Shown here one piece after another: positions 1 through 5,146 of a stretch of DNA of 6,907 nt (positions are counted from its first letter, which is position 1; the number at the start of each line of letters is the position of its first letter). The translations under genes and the position numbers were made by a program. The notes below the pieces were generated by a model that searched no databases, had not been told where the DNA came from, and saw only the letters and a list, made by a program, of their open reading frames with translations. The DNA is from CAZBYL01 sp964522805 (GTDB lineage: Bacteria > Synergistota > Synergistia > Synergistales > Synergistaceae): assembly GCA_964522805.1 (NCBI GenBank), contig CAZFWP010000095.1:1-6907 (forward strand), written 5' to 3'.

Positions 1-350
1 TGGGACAGGAGATCACCGTTTCTCTGTTCCAGAATGGCGAAGTTGTTGACGTAATCGGAGTCAGCAAAGGTAAGGGTACTGCGGGTGTAATGAAAAGACA
101 TGGTTTTGGCGGAACACCAGCCAGCCACGGTCACTCGGTAACACACCGTCACCCTGGTTCAATCGGTTGCAGCAGCTACCCCGGCAAGGTTATTAAAGGC
201 CGGAGAATGGCGGGTCACATGGGCAGCGAGCGTGTCACTACCAAAAACCTCACGGTTTTTGGAGTTGACGAGGAGAACAACCTTATTCTTATTAAAGGTT
301 CAGTACCCGGCGCACGCGACAGCCTTGTTATGATCCGCAAAACAGCGTAA
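1..350 (+). CDS. rplC: 50S ribosomal protein L3, 3' part (5' end outside window)
   Basis: L3 is an early-assembly 50S protein whose central loop reaches towards the peptidyl transferase centre. The window opens mid-gene: reading from base 3, 115 codons run to TAA at 348-350. The visible part covers the C-terminal half or so, with the family landmarks GKGTAGVMKRHGFGG, HRHPGSIG, PGKVIKGRRMAGHMG and the closing LILIKGSVPGA. An ATG at 90 is an internal methionine (GVMKRHGF), not a start. The loop residues after GSIG are C-S-S-Y, so the glutamine methylated in E. coli L3 by PrmB is absent, as in many other bacteria. rplD follows after 18 nt, the usual neighbour. Identity is very secure; the true start cannot be seen. 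Confidence 0.97.
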   Translation, partial: GQEITVSLFQNGEVVDVIGVSKGKGTAGVMKRHGFGGTPASHGHSVTHRHPGSIGCSSYPGKVIKGRRMAGHMGSERVTTKNLTVFGVDEENNLILIKGSVPGARDSLVMIRKTA

Positions 351-368
351 GTAGGGAGGCAGAAGACT

Positions 369-992
369 ATGCCTGTAGTAAAAGAAGTTAATTTCAAAGG
401 CGAGGTAATCGGACAGGTCGAACTTTCCGATGCCGTCTTCGGAGCCCCTGTCCATGTGCCGGCCATGCATCAGGTAGTGGTTGCGCATTTGGCTAACTGC
501 CGTGTCGGTACTCATGACACTAAAGATCGCGGAGATGTCCGCGGCGGCGGTAAAAAGCCCTGGAGACAGAAGCATACAGGACGTGCACGTGCAGGCAGCT
601 CACGCTCACCTGTGTGGGTTGGCGGCGGAGTAGCACATGGTCCGCATCCGAGGGATTATCACCAGAAGGTCAACAAGAAAGTTCGCCGTATTGCTCTTTG
701 CAGCGCACTGACCTTAAAGGTTCAGGAAGAGAATATGTTTGTGCTTCATAGCTTCGATATCGAAGCTCCTAAGACAAAGCTTATGCTTGATTTCCTCTCA
801 GCCGTACAGGCGGGAAAGAAGCCTCTCTTTGTTCTCCATGAGACAAACATGCCGGTTGTCAAGTCTGCCGCGAACATTCCTGGTGTTGAAGTGATTCACG
901 TTGACAGCGTTAACGTATATGATCTTCTCAACCACGATCAGCTGATTGCAACTCCTGAGGCTGTTAAAAAGCTCGAGGAGGTGTTCGGTTAA
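369..992 (+). CDS. rplD: 50S ribosomal protein L4
   Basis: L4 binds 23S rRNA domain I and sends a long loop into the nascent-peptide exit tunnel, where with L22 it forms the constriction. In E. coli it also represses its own operon through the S10 leader, which is not in this window. The protein is 207 residues, normal for the family. The loop is recognisable at about residues 58-95 (VRGGGKKPWRQKHTGRARAG), followed by NKKVRRIAL, and the C-terminal Rossmann-like half carries IEAPKTK and ends in EAVKKLEEVFG. The start is ATG at 369, preceded by AGGGAGG at 353-359. Lys68 matches E. coli Lys63, a macrolide-resistance site. Ser78 and Val84 are unusual in the loop, where Ile/Ile-like and Arg are expected. 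The last codons contain the rplW ribosome binding site and the stop overlaps the rplW start by 1 nt. Confidence 0.98.
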   Translation: MPVVKEVNFKGEVIGQVELSDAVFGAPVHVPAMHQVVVAHLANCRVGTHDTKDRGDVRGGGKKPWRQKHTGRARAGSSRSPVWVGGGVAHGPHPRDYHQKVNKKVRRIALCSALTLKVQEENMFVLHSFDIEAPKTKLMLDFLSAVQAGKKPLFVLHETNMPVVKSAANIPGVEVIHVDSVNVYDLLNHDQLIATPEAVKKLEEVFG

Positions 993-1288
993 TGAACGCA
1001 GTCGCACATGATATAATTGTCCGTCCTGTTATTACGGAGAAGACAAGCCGTATGATGGAGCTCGGTCAGTATACATTTGAAGTTCTTCCGAAAGCGAACA
1101 AGATAGAAATTCGCAAAGCCATAGAGGAAGTTTTCAAAGTTAAAGTCGTCAGAGTCAATACGATCCAGGTCCGTTCCAAACCGAAGCGGATGGGTGCCTT
1201 TTTGGGTCGTTCACGCTCCTGGAAGAAAGCCATCGTAACTCTCGCCGCCGGCGAGAAGATTGCATTCTTCGAGGGCGCAAGCGCCTAG
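992..1288 (+). CDS. rplW: 50S ribosomal protein L23
   Basis: L23 sits at the exit of the peptide tunnel and is the docking site for trigger factor and part of the SRP/Sec contact surface. The 98-residue length is normal. The N-terminal IIVRPVITEKTS is typical; Glu16 corresponds to the E. coli Glu18 used in trigger factor binding. The C-terminal signature KKAIVTL is at residues 78-84, and the flexible basic loop (about 61-77, RSKPKRMGAFLGRSRSW) is of the usual bacterial kind. The start ATG shares its A with the rplD stop (TAATG, 990-994) and is served by a perfect AGGAGGTG at 976-983 inside rplD, so translation is very likely coupled. rplB follows after 20 nt. Confidence 0.98.
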   Translation: MNAVAHDIIVRPVITEKTSRMMELGQYTFEVLPKANKIEIRKAIEEVFKVKVVRVNTIQVRSKPKRMGAFLGRSRSWKKAIVTLAAGEKIAFFEGASA

Positions 1289-1292
1289 GCAG

Positions 1293-1308
1293 AAAGGGGT
1301 AAACCTTT
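1293..1308 (+). promoter_or_regulatory. rplB ribosome binding site within a small possible hairpin
   Basis: The Shine-Dalgarno sequence AAAGGGG (1293-1299) precedes the rplB ATG at 1309. AAAGG at 1293-1297 can pair with CCTTT at 1304-1308 around a 6-nt loop, which would partly mask the site. Five base pairs, three of them A-U, make a weak structure; any regulatory role is inference. Confidence 0.35.
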
Positions 1309-2133
1309 ATGGGAATTAAGAAATTTCGTCCCACTACTCCCAGCCGCCGCCACATGGCAACGCCCGACTATTCGGAAATAACAAAGGCGAAGCCGGAGCG
1401 GAGTCTGGTAGTATCTCTCAGTCAGTCTGGGGGACGTAACAATAACGGTCGCGTAACAATGCGTCACCTTGGCGGCCGTGGAAGAGTTAAGTATCGTATA
1501 ATCGATTTTAAGCGCGACAAAGCCGGAATTCCCGGTAAAGTTGTCGCGATAGAGTACGATCCTAACCGTACCGCGCGCATAGCACTTATTTCTTACCTAG
1601 ACGGTGAAAAACGTTACATCCTTGCACCCATCGGACTTAATGTTGGCGACAACGTTTACTCTGGCAAGGGGTCTGACATCCGTCCCGGAAATGCACTTAA
1701 ATTAAAAGACATTCCGGTTGGTACTGTTATTCATAATATCGAGCTTGAGCCAGGCCGTGGCGGCATACTTGTCCGTTCCGCCGGAGTTTCAGCGCAGTTA
1801 ATGGCAAAAGAGGGCAAATATGCGTTTGTCCGTATGCCAAGCGGTGAACTTAGACTCATTCTTCTCGAGTGCATGGCAACAGTAGGCCAGGTAGGCAACG
1901 AAGAGCATGAGAACGTTGTTTTCGGTAAAGCCGGCAGAACGCGCTGGCTCGGAATTCGCCCGCACATTCGCGGCATGATTCAGAACCCTGTCGACCATCC
2001 GATGGGCGGAGGCGAAGGCAAGAGCAAGTCGCATAAACATCCGGTCTCACCGTGGGGTACTCCGGCAAAGGGTTACCGTACACGCAAGCGGAAACCTTCG
2101 GACAAATTTATTGTCCGTCGCCGCAAGAAGTAA
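1309..2133 (+). CDS. rplB: 50S ribosomal protein L2
   Basis: L2 is the largest rRNA-binding protein of the 50S core. It is needed for subunit association and for assembly of the peptidyl transferase region. The product is 274 residues, matching the family (273 in E. coli), and aligns without gaps at all the motifs checked. Landmarks are SGGRNNNGRVT (40-50), YRIIDFKRDK, IEYDPNRTARIAL (81-93), KRYILAP, GNEEH, GKAGRTRWLG (207-215), NPVDHP (226-231) and the C-terminal DKFIVRRRKK. The essential histidine of the DHP loop is kept (His230). Two normally near-invariant patches differ: GGGHK is GGRGR (55-59), and RG-x-x-x-NPVDHPHGGGEG reads RGMIQNPVDHPMGGGEG (221-237). The reading frame is intact, so this looks like divergence and not decay. 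The ATG at 1309 gives the expected N-terminus (MGIKKFRPTTPSRR). Confidence 0.98.
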   Translation: MGIKKFRPTTPSRRHMATPDYSEITKAKPERSLVVSLSQSGGRNNNGRVTMRHLGGRGRVKYRIIDFKRDKAGIPGKVVAIEYDPNRTARIALISYLDGEKRYILAPIGLNVGDNVYSGKGSDIRPGNALKLKDIPVGTVIHNIELEPGRGGILVRSAGVSAQLMAKEGKYAFVRMPSGELRLILLECMATVGQVGNEEHENVVFGKAGRTRWLGIRPHIRGMIQNPVDHPMGGGEGKSKSHKHPVSPWGTPAKGYRTRKRKPSDKFIVRRRKK

Positions 2134-2158
2134 CCCGGGTTTGTAGGAGGGAATACAG

Positions 2159-2443
2159 ATGGCTCGTTCACTTAAAAAAGGACCCTACGTTGACGCAAAA
2201 CTTCTTCGCAGGGTTGAGAACATGAACGATTCGGGGAAGAAAATTGTGATTAAGAGTTGGGCACGCCGCTCAAGCATCACCCCTGAAATGGTCGGACACA
2301 CAATTGCTGTCCATAACGGCCGTATTCATGTTCCGGTTTACATCAGCGATAATATGATCGGACACAAGCTCGGCGAGTTTGCACCGACCCGCAAGTTCGG
2401 CGGTCACGCCGGACAGGAACGCTCCACAAAGGTTAAGAAGTAG
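2159..2443 (+). CDS. rpsS: 30S ribosomal protein S19
   Basis: S19 sits in the head of the 30S subunit next to S13 and contacts the A-site finger of the large subunit. The 94-residue product begins MARSLKKGPYVD, typical of the family. It carries the signature region from about HNGRIHVPVYISDNMIGHKL to GEFAPTRKFGGH at residues 53-81, followed by a basic tail. A good AGGAGGG at 2145-2151 lies 7 nt before the ATG. The gap from rplB is 25 nt, among the longest here, and holds only this site plus a CCCGGG palindrome. The stop TAG (2441-2443) overlaps the rplV Shine-Dalgarno sequence. Confidence 0.98.
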   Translation: MARSLKKGPYVDAKLLRRVENMNDSGKKIVIKSWARRSSITPEMVGHTIAVHNGRIHVPVYISDNMIGHKLGEFAPTRKFGGHAGQERSTKVKK

Positions 2444-2449
2444 GAGGGG
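2442..2449 (+). promoter_or_regulatory. Ribosome binding site that fixes the rplV start
   Basis: AGGAGGGG begins on the last two bases of the rpsS stop codon and lies 7 nt before the ATG at 2457. It supports that ATG over the in-frame ATG at 2379, which has no such site and lies deep within rpsS. Overlap of site and stop suggests translational coupling between rpsS and rplV. Confidence 0.85.
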
Positions 2450-2456
2450 CATAGGG

Positions 2457-2789
2457 ATGGATGTAAAAGCAACGGCACAGCAGGTCCGTATCTCTGCTAC
2501 GAAGGTTCGCCAGGTACTGGCTCTCATCAGAGGCAAAAAAGCGTCTGATGCTCTGCTTGTACTTAAGTACACTCCCAACAAGGGTGCTCGTTATACCGAA
2601 AAAGTTCTCAAAAGTGCAGTTGCCAATGCAGAACACAATTTTGGTCTTGACATGGACAAACTTGTTGTAAAAGAAGCGATGGCGGATCAGGGAAGCTACA
2701 TGAAGCGTTTCCGTCCTGTATCAATGGGACGCGCGCATGCGTTCAGACACCATACGTGCCACATTTCTGTGGTCGTTGGTGAGAAGTAA
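2457..2789 (+). CDS. rplV: 50S ribosomal protein L22
   Basis: L22 binds all domains of 23S rRNA. Its long beta-hairpin lines the exit tunnel, where macrolides and stalling peptides such as SecM act. Starting at ATG 2457 the protein is 110 residues, identical in length to E. coli L22, and aligns without gaps: ATAQQVRISATKVRQVLALIRGKK near the N-terminus, SAVANAEHN at 53-61, MKRFRP at 82-87, HISVVV at 102-107. An in-frame ATG at 2379 would add 26 residues unlike the family and overlapping rpsS. The hairpin arm (88-99) is unusual: positions that are Arg88, Arg95, Lys98 and Arg99 in E. coli are Val, Ala, His and His. The Met-Lys-Arg triplet whose deletion gives erythromycin resistance in E. coli is present, as is Arg92. 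Confidence 0.97.
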   Translation: MDVKATAQQVRISATKVRQVLALIRGKKASDALLVLKYTPNKGARYTEKVLKSAVANAEHNFGLDMDKLVVKEAMADQGSYMKRFRPVSMGRAHAFRHHTCHISVVVGEK

Positions 2790-2803
2790 GGAGGGGTGAA
2801 ACG

Positions 2804-3478
2804 GTGGGTCAGAAAGTTCACCCGGTAGGTTATAGGCTTGGCGTTATCTACGACTGGGAATCCCGCTGGTACGCAGACGGCAAGAAATATGCCAAATTTC
2901 TGCATGACGACCTTAAGCTCAGAGAGTGGATTTCCAAACGCTGGGCAAGCGCAGGCGTCAGCCGTGTCGAGATAGAGCGTATTGGTAACGTTATGCGTTT
3001 CACAGTTTGGACCGCCCGGCCTGGTGTCGTAATAGGCAAGCAGGGTGCTGAAATTCAGGCGGTTCGTGAGGAACTTCAGGCAATGACCGGCAACCGGGTC
3101 ATGATAAACATCCAGGAAATGAAAAACCCAGATGTAGAAGCACAGGTAGTCGCAGAGGGTGTTGCATCATCACTGGAGCGCAGAATTAGTTTCCGTCGTG
3201 CAATGAAACAGTCCATTTTCCGCGCAATGAAGTCTGGCGCTAAGGGAATCAAGATCCAGTGCGCAGGGCGTCTCGGCGGTGCTGAAATTGCACGTACAGA
3301 GTGGTATGTAGAAGGACAGCTTCCCCTTTCAACACTGAGAGCCGACATTAACTATGGCTTTGCAGAGGCCCACACCATTTACGGTGTTATCGGAATTAAG
3401 GTTTGGGTGTACAAAGGTGAAGTTATGGAGCGCATGCCGATCATGGCGGCGACTCCTGCTCCTAAGGAGAGGGGGTAA
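2804..3478 (+). CDS. rpsC: 30S ribosomal protein S3
   Basis: S3 forms part of the mRNA entry tunnel on the 30S head and contributes to the ribosome's mRNA helicase activity. The start is GTG at 2804, giving the family N-terminus MGQKVHPVGYRLG, with AAGGAGGGG (2788-2796) overlapping the rplV stop. The type II KH domain has its GxxG-like element as VIGKQG (76-81). RRAMK (131-135) supplies the Arg131, Arg132 and Lys135 equivalents used for mRNA unwinding. The C-terminal domain shows GRLGGAEIARTEW (155-167), LRADINYGFAEA (178-189) and IGIKVWVYKGE (196-206). Length 224 is normal. The final codons hold purine-rich AAGGAG and AGGGGG stretches (3464-3475) that serve rplP. Confidence 0.98.
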   Translation: MGQKVHPVGYRLGVIYDWESRWYADGKKYAKFLHDDLKLREWISKRWASAGVSRVEIERIGNVMRFTVWTARPGVVIGKQGAEIQAVREELQAMTGNRVMINIQEMKNPDVEAQVVAEGVASSLERRISFRRAMKQSIFRAMKSGAKGIKIQCAGRLGGAEIARTEWYVEGQLPLSTLRADINYGFAEAHTIYGVIGIKVWVYKGEVMERMPIMAATPAPKERG

Positions 3479-3484
3479 CATCTG

Positions 3485-3904
3485 ATGCTTTCTCCGAAAA
3501 GAGTAAAATATCGTAAGCCCCACCTCACGGCTCTTCGTGGCTACTCAAAAGGCGCGACGAAAGTAGATTTCGGTGAATACGGGCTTCAGGCATGTGACAA
3601 CGGCTGGATCACTGCGCGCCAGATTGAGGCAGTGCGTGTTGCAATAAGCCGTAAGATGAAAAAGGGCGGCAAAATCTGGATACGCATTTTCCCGGATCGC
3701 CCTGTAACTGAGAAGCCGCTTGAAACTCGTATGGGTAAGGGAAAAGGAAACGTCGAATATTGGACAGCCGCAGTCAAACGCGGACGTGTAATGTTCGAAA
3801 TCGCTGGTGTTCCACGTGATGTCGCCGAACAGGCTTTCCGTACGGCATCCTTCAAACTGCCCATCAAGGTAAAAATGTTAGCCCGAGAGGGAGCAGGTGA
3901 ATAG
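3485..3904 (+). CDS. rplP: 50S ribosomal protein L16
   Basis: L16 is a late-assembling 50S protein near the A-site tRNA elbow and the central protuberance. The 139-residue product starts MLSPKRVKYRK and has WITARQIEA (41-49), GGKIWIRIFPDRPVTEKP (61-78) and RMGKGKGNVEYW (82-93), all diagnostic. Arg82 matches E. coli Arg81, the residue hydroxylated by YcfD in that species; no claim is made that this happens here. The segment at 11-26 (KPHLTALRGYSKGATK) is less typical but lies in a variable region. The ATG at 3485 is 6 nt after the rpsC stop, with AGGGGG at 3470-3475 inside the end of rpsC. Its own end contains the rpmC binding site. Confidence 0.98.
   Translation: MLSPKRVKYRKPHLTALRGYSKGATKVDFGEYGLQACDNGWITARQIEAVRVAISRKMKKGGKIWIRIFPDRPVTEKPLETRMGKGKGNVEYWTAAVKRGRVMFEIAGVPRDVAEQAFRTASFKLPIKVKMLAREGAGE
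3895..3900 (+). promoter_or_regulatory. Likely ribosome binding site for rpmC at ATG 3906
   Basis: AGGTGA matches the 3' part of the full AGGAGGTGA Shine-Dalgarno consensus and is spaced 5 nt from ATG 3906. It overlaps the competing GTG at 3897, so a ribosome bound here could not use that GTG. The competing upstream AGAGGGAG leaves GTG possible. Confidence 0.55.
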
Positions 3905-3905
3905 T

Positions 3906-4121
3906 ATGGATCCCAAGGAACTTCGAGATCTCAGCATATCTGAGCTAAAAGACAAACACAAGCAGTTTAAGGAAGAGCTTTTCAACCTCCGTTTTCAGAA
4001 TGCAATCGGACAGTTGAATAACTCAGGCCGTATTAAAGACGTAAAAAAGACAATTGCCCGCGTACTTACAGTCATTACTGAAAAAGAAATGGGTATTGAG
4101 CACGCAGGAGCAAGGAGGTAG
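3906..4121 (+). CDS. rpmC: 50S ribosomal protein L29
   Basis: L29 is a small two-helix protein beside L23 at the tunnel exit. From ATG 3906 the product is 71 residues: MDPKELRDLSISELKDK forms the first helix region, then EELFNLRFQNAIGQLNNSGRIK (23-44), the family core, then a helix to about 60 and a short basic tail. The start is a choice. GTG at 3897 is also in frame, would add MNS and overlap rplP by 8 nt, with AGAGGGAG (3886-3893) upstream. I prefer ATG because the family begins directly with a M-x-x-KELR pattern and because AGGTGA (3895-3900) sits 5 nt before it. rpsQ follows after 6 nt. Confidence 0.93.
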   Translation: MDPKELRDLSISELKDKHKQFKEELFNLRFQNAIGQLNNSGRIKDVKKTIARVLTVITEKEMGIEHAGARR

Positions 4122-4127
4122 CCGGAG

Positions 4128-4424
4128 ATGGAAGATCGTACCGCACATAGGAAAGTCCGTACCGGCATAGTGGTTAGCGACAAAATGGAAAAAACCATAG
4201 TCGTTCGTGTTGACCGTATGGCCAAACACTCACTATACGGAAAGCCGGTTCTCCGGTCCAAAAAGTTTATTGCTCACGATGAGACAAATAATTGCCGTAT
4301 CGGCGACACAGTCCTTATCGGTGAGACACGTCCCCTCAGCGCACGCAAGTGCTGGGAAGTAGTAGAAATAGTCAAGAGAGCTCCTGTTCTTGGTGAAGCT
4401 CTTATTGAAGAGGAGGATGCCTAA
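4128..4424 (+). CDS. rpsQ: 30S ribosomal protein S17
   Basis: S17 is a primary 16S rRNA binder of the 30S body, with an OB-fold. The 98-residue product has KVRTGIVVSDKMEKTIVV (9-26), KHSLYGKPVLRSKKFIAHDE (33-52) and the family signature GDTVLIGETRPLS (59-71). The C-terminal tail is acidic (EALIEEEDA), a common extension outside the enterobacteria. AAGGAGGT at 4112-4119 lies at the end of rpmC and 8 nt before the ATG. In E. coli this gene ends the S10 operon; here rplN follows after only 2 nt and its AGGAGG (4411-4416) lies within the tail codons. Confidence 0.98.
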   Translation: MEDRTAHRKVRTGIVVSDKMEKTIVVRVDRMAKHSLYGKPVLRSKKFIAHDETNNCRIGDTVLIGETRPLSARKCWEVVEIVKRAPVLGEALIEEEDA

Positions 4425-4426
4425 GT

Positions 4427-4795
4427 ATGATTCAGCTGCGTACAGTGCTTAACGTAGCCGACAATTCCGGCGCAAAAAAAATCCTCTGCATTCAGGTAAA
4501 GGGAGGCAGCTTCCGTAAAGTAGGTACTGTCGGTGACGTAATTGTCGGCGCAGTTCGTGAAGCCGCACCTAACGGAAACATCAAAAAGGGCGATGTTGTC
4601 AAGGCTGTTATCGTAAGGACAAGGAAAGAAATACGCCGCAAGGACGGTTCCTATGTTCGTTTTGATGACAACGCCGCAGTTGTAATTGATGCTAACGGTG
4701 ATCCTAAGGGAACCCGTATTTTTGGTCCTGTAGCTCGGGAATTGAGAGAGAAAAAGTATATGCGTATAGTTTCTCTTGCTCCCGAGGTTGTGTAG
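4427..4795 (+). CDS. rplN: 50S ribosomal protein L14
   Basis: L14 is a 50S interface protein that forms bridges to 16S rRNA, contacts L19 and is the binding site of the silencing factor RsfS. The 122-residue length is exactly that of most bacteria. Features are MIQLRTVLNVADNSGAK (1-17), the beta-barrel region, the signature AVIVRTRKEIRRKDGSYVRF to NAAVVI (60-87), and GTRIFGPVARELREK (95-109) ending in SLAPEVV. There is no room for a separate spc promoter in the 2-nt gap before it. The stop TAG runs into AGGGGGT, the binding site for rplX. Confidence 0.98.
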   Translation: MIQLRTVLNVADNSGAKKILCIQVKGGSFRKVGTVGDVIVGAVREAAPNGNIKKGDVVKAVIVRTRKEIRRKDGSYVRFDDNAAVVIDANGDPKGTRIFGPVARELREKKYMRIVSLAPEVV

Positions 4796-4807
4796 GGGGT
4801 ACTGGTC

Positions 4808-5134
4808 ATGTCCAAGATGAGAATTAAAAAGGGCGACCGGGTCCGCATCACATCCGGTAAAGATGCCGGCAAAGAAGGAAAAGTTCTTCGCAGGGACGTT
4901 CAGAAAGATACAATCGTAGTCGAGAATGTAAATATCGTCACGAAGAGTGTCCGTCCGAACCAGAAAGACCCCCGCGGCGGACTGATCAAGAAGGAAGCGG
5001 CAATGGCGGCATGCAAAGCCATGCTCGTGTGTCCTTCATGTGGTAAGGCAACCCGTGTCAGCCGCGCCTTTCTTGACAGCGGCAAGAAAGTCCGTATCTG
5101 CAAACAGTGCGGCGAAATCATCGATAAGGTTTAA
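4808..5134 (+). CDS. rplX: 50S ribosomal protein L24, zinc-ribbon form
   Basis: L24 is one of the two assembly-initiator proteins of the 50S and lies near the tunnel exit. The 108-residue product has an N-terminal KOW domain (KKGDRVRITSGKDAGKEGKV, 7-26) and the NIVTKSVRP strand (42-50). C-terminally it carries CPSC (75-78) and CKQC (98-101), a four-cysteine pair expected to bind zinc; E. coli and B. subtilis L24 lack it. The usual PIHxSNV segment before the ribbon reads A-M-A-A-C-K-A (65-71), which is odd. ATG 4808 is 7 nt after AGGGGGT (4794-4800); Met4 (4817) is a possible alternative start, but its spacing would be poorer. rplE follows after 12 nt. Confidence 0.97.
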   Translation: MSKMRIKKGDRVRITSGKDAGKEGKVLRRDVQKDTIVVENVNIVTKSVRPNQKDPRGGLIKKEAAMAACKAMLVCPSCGKATRVSRAFLDSGKKVRICKQCGEIIDKV

Positions 5135-5146
5135 GGAGGGACTCAT

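Noticed and set aside
1272..1285. Inverted repeat GGCGC-AA-GCGCC at the end of rplW as a terminator
   Set aside because: The 2-nt loop is too short, no T-run follows, and the bases encode the last residues of L23.
2379..2456. Upstream in-frame ATG that would extend L22 by 26 residues
   Set aside because: It overlaps the end of rpsS, has no ribosome binding site and adds residues unlike any L22. ATG 2457 has AGGAGGGG and gives the standard 110 residues.
3897..3905. GTG start for L29 overlapping rplP
   Set aside because: It is possible but less likely: ATG 3906 gives the usual N-terminus and has AGGTGA at a fair distance. It is noted as the alternative.
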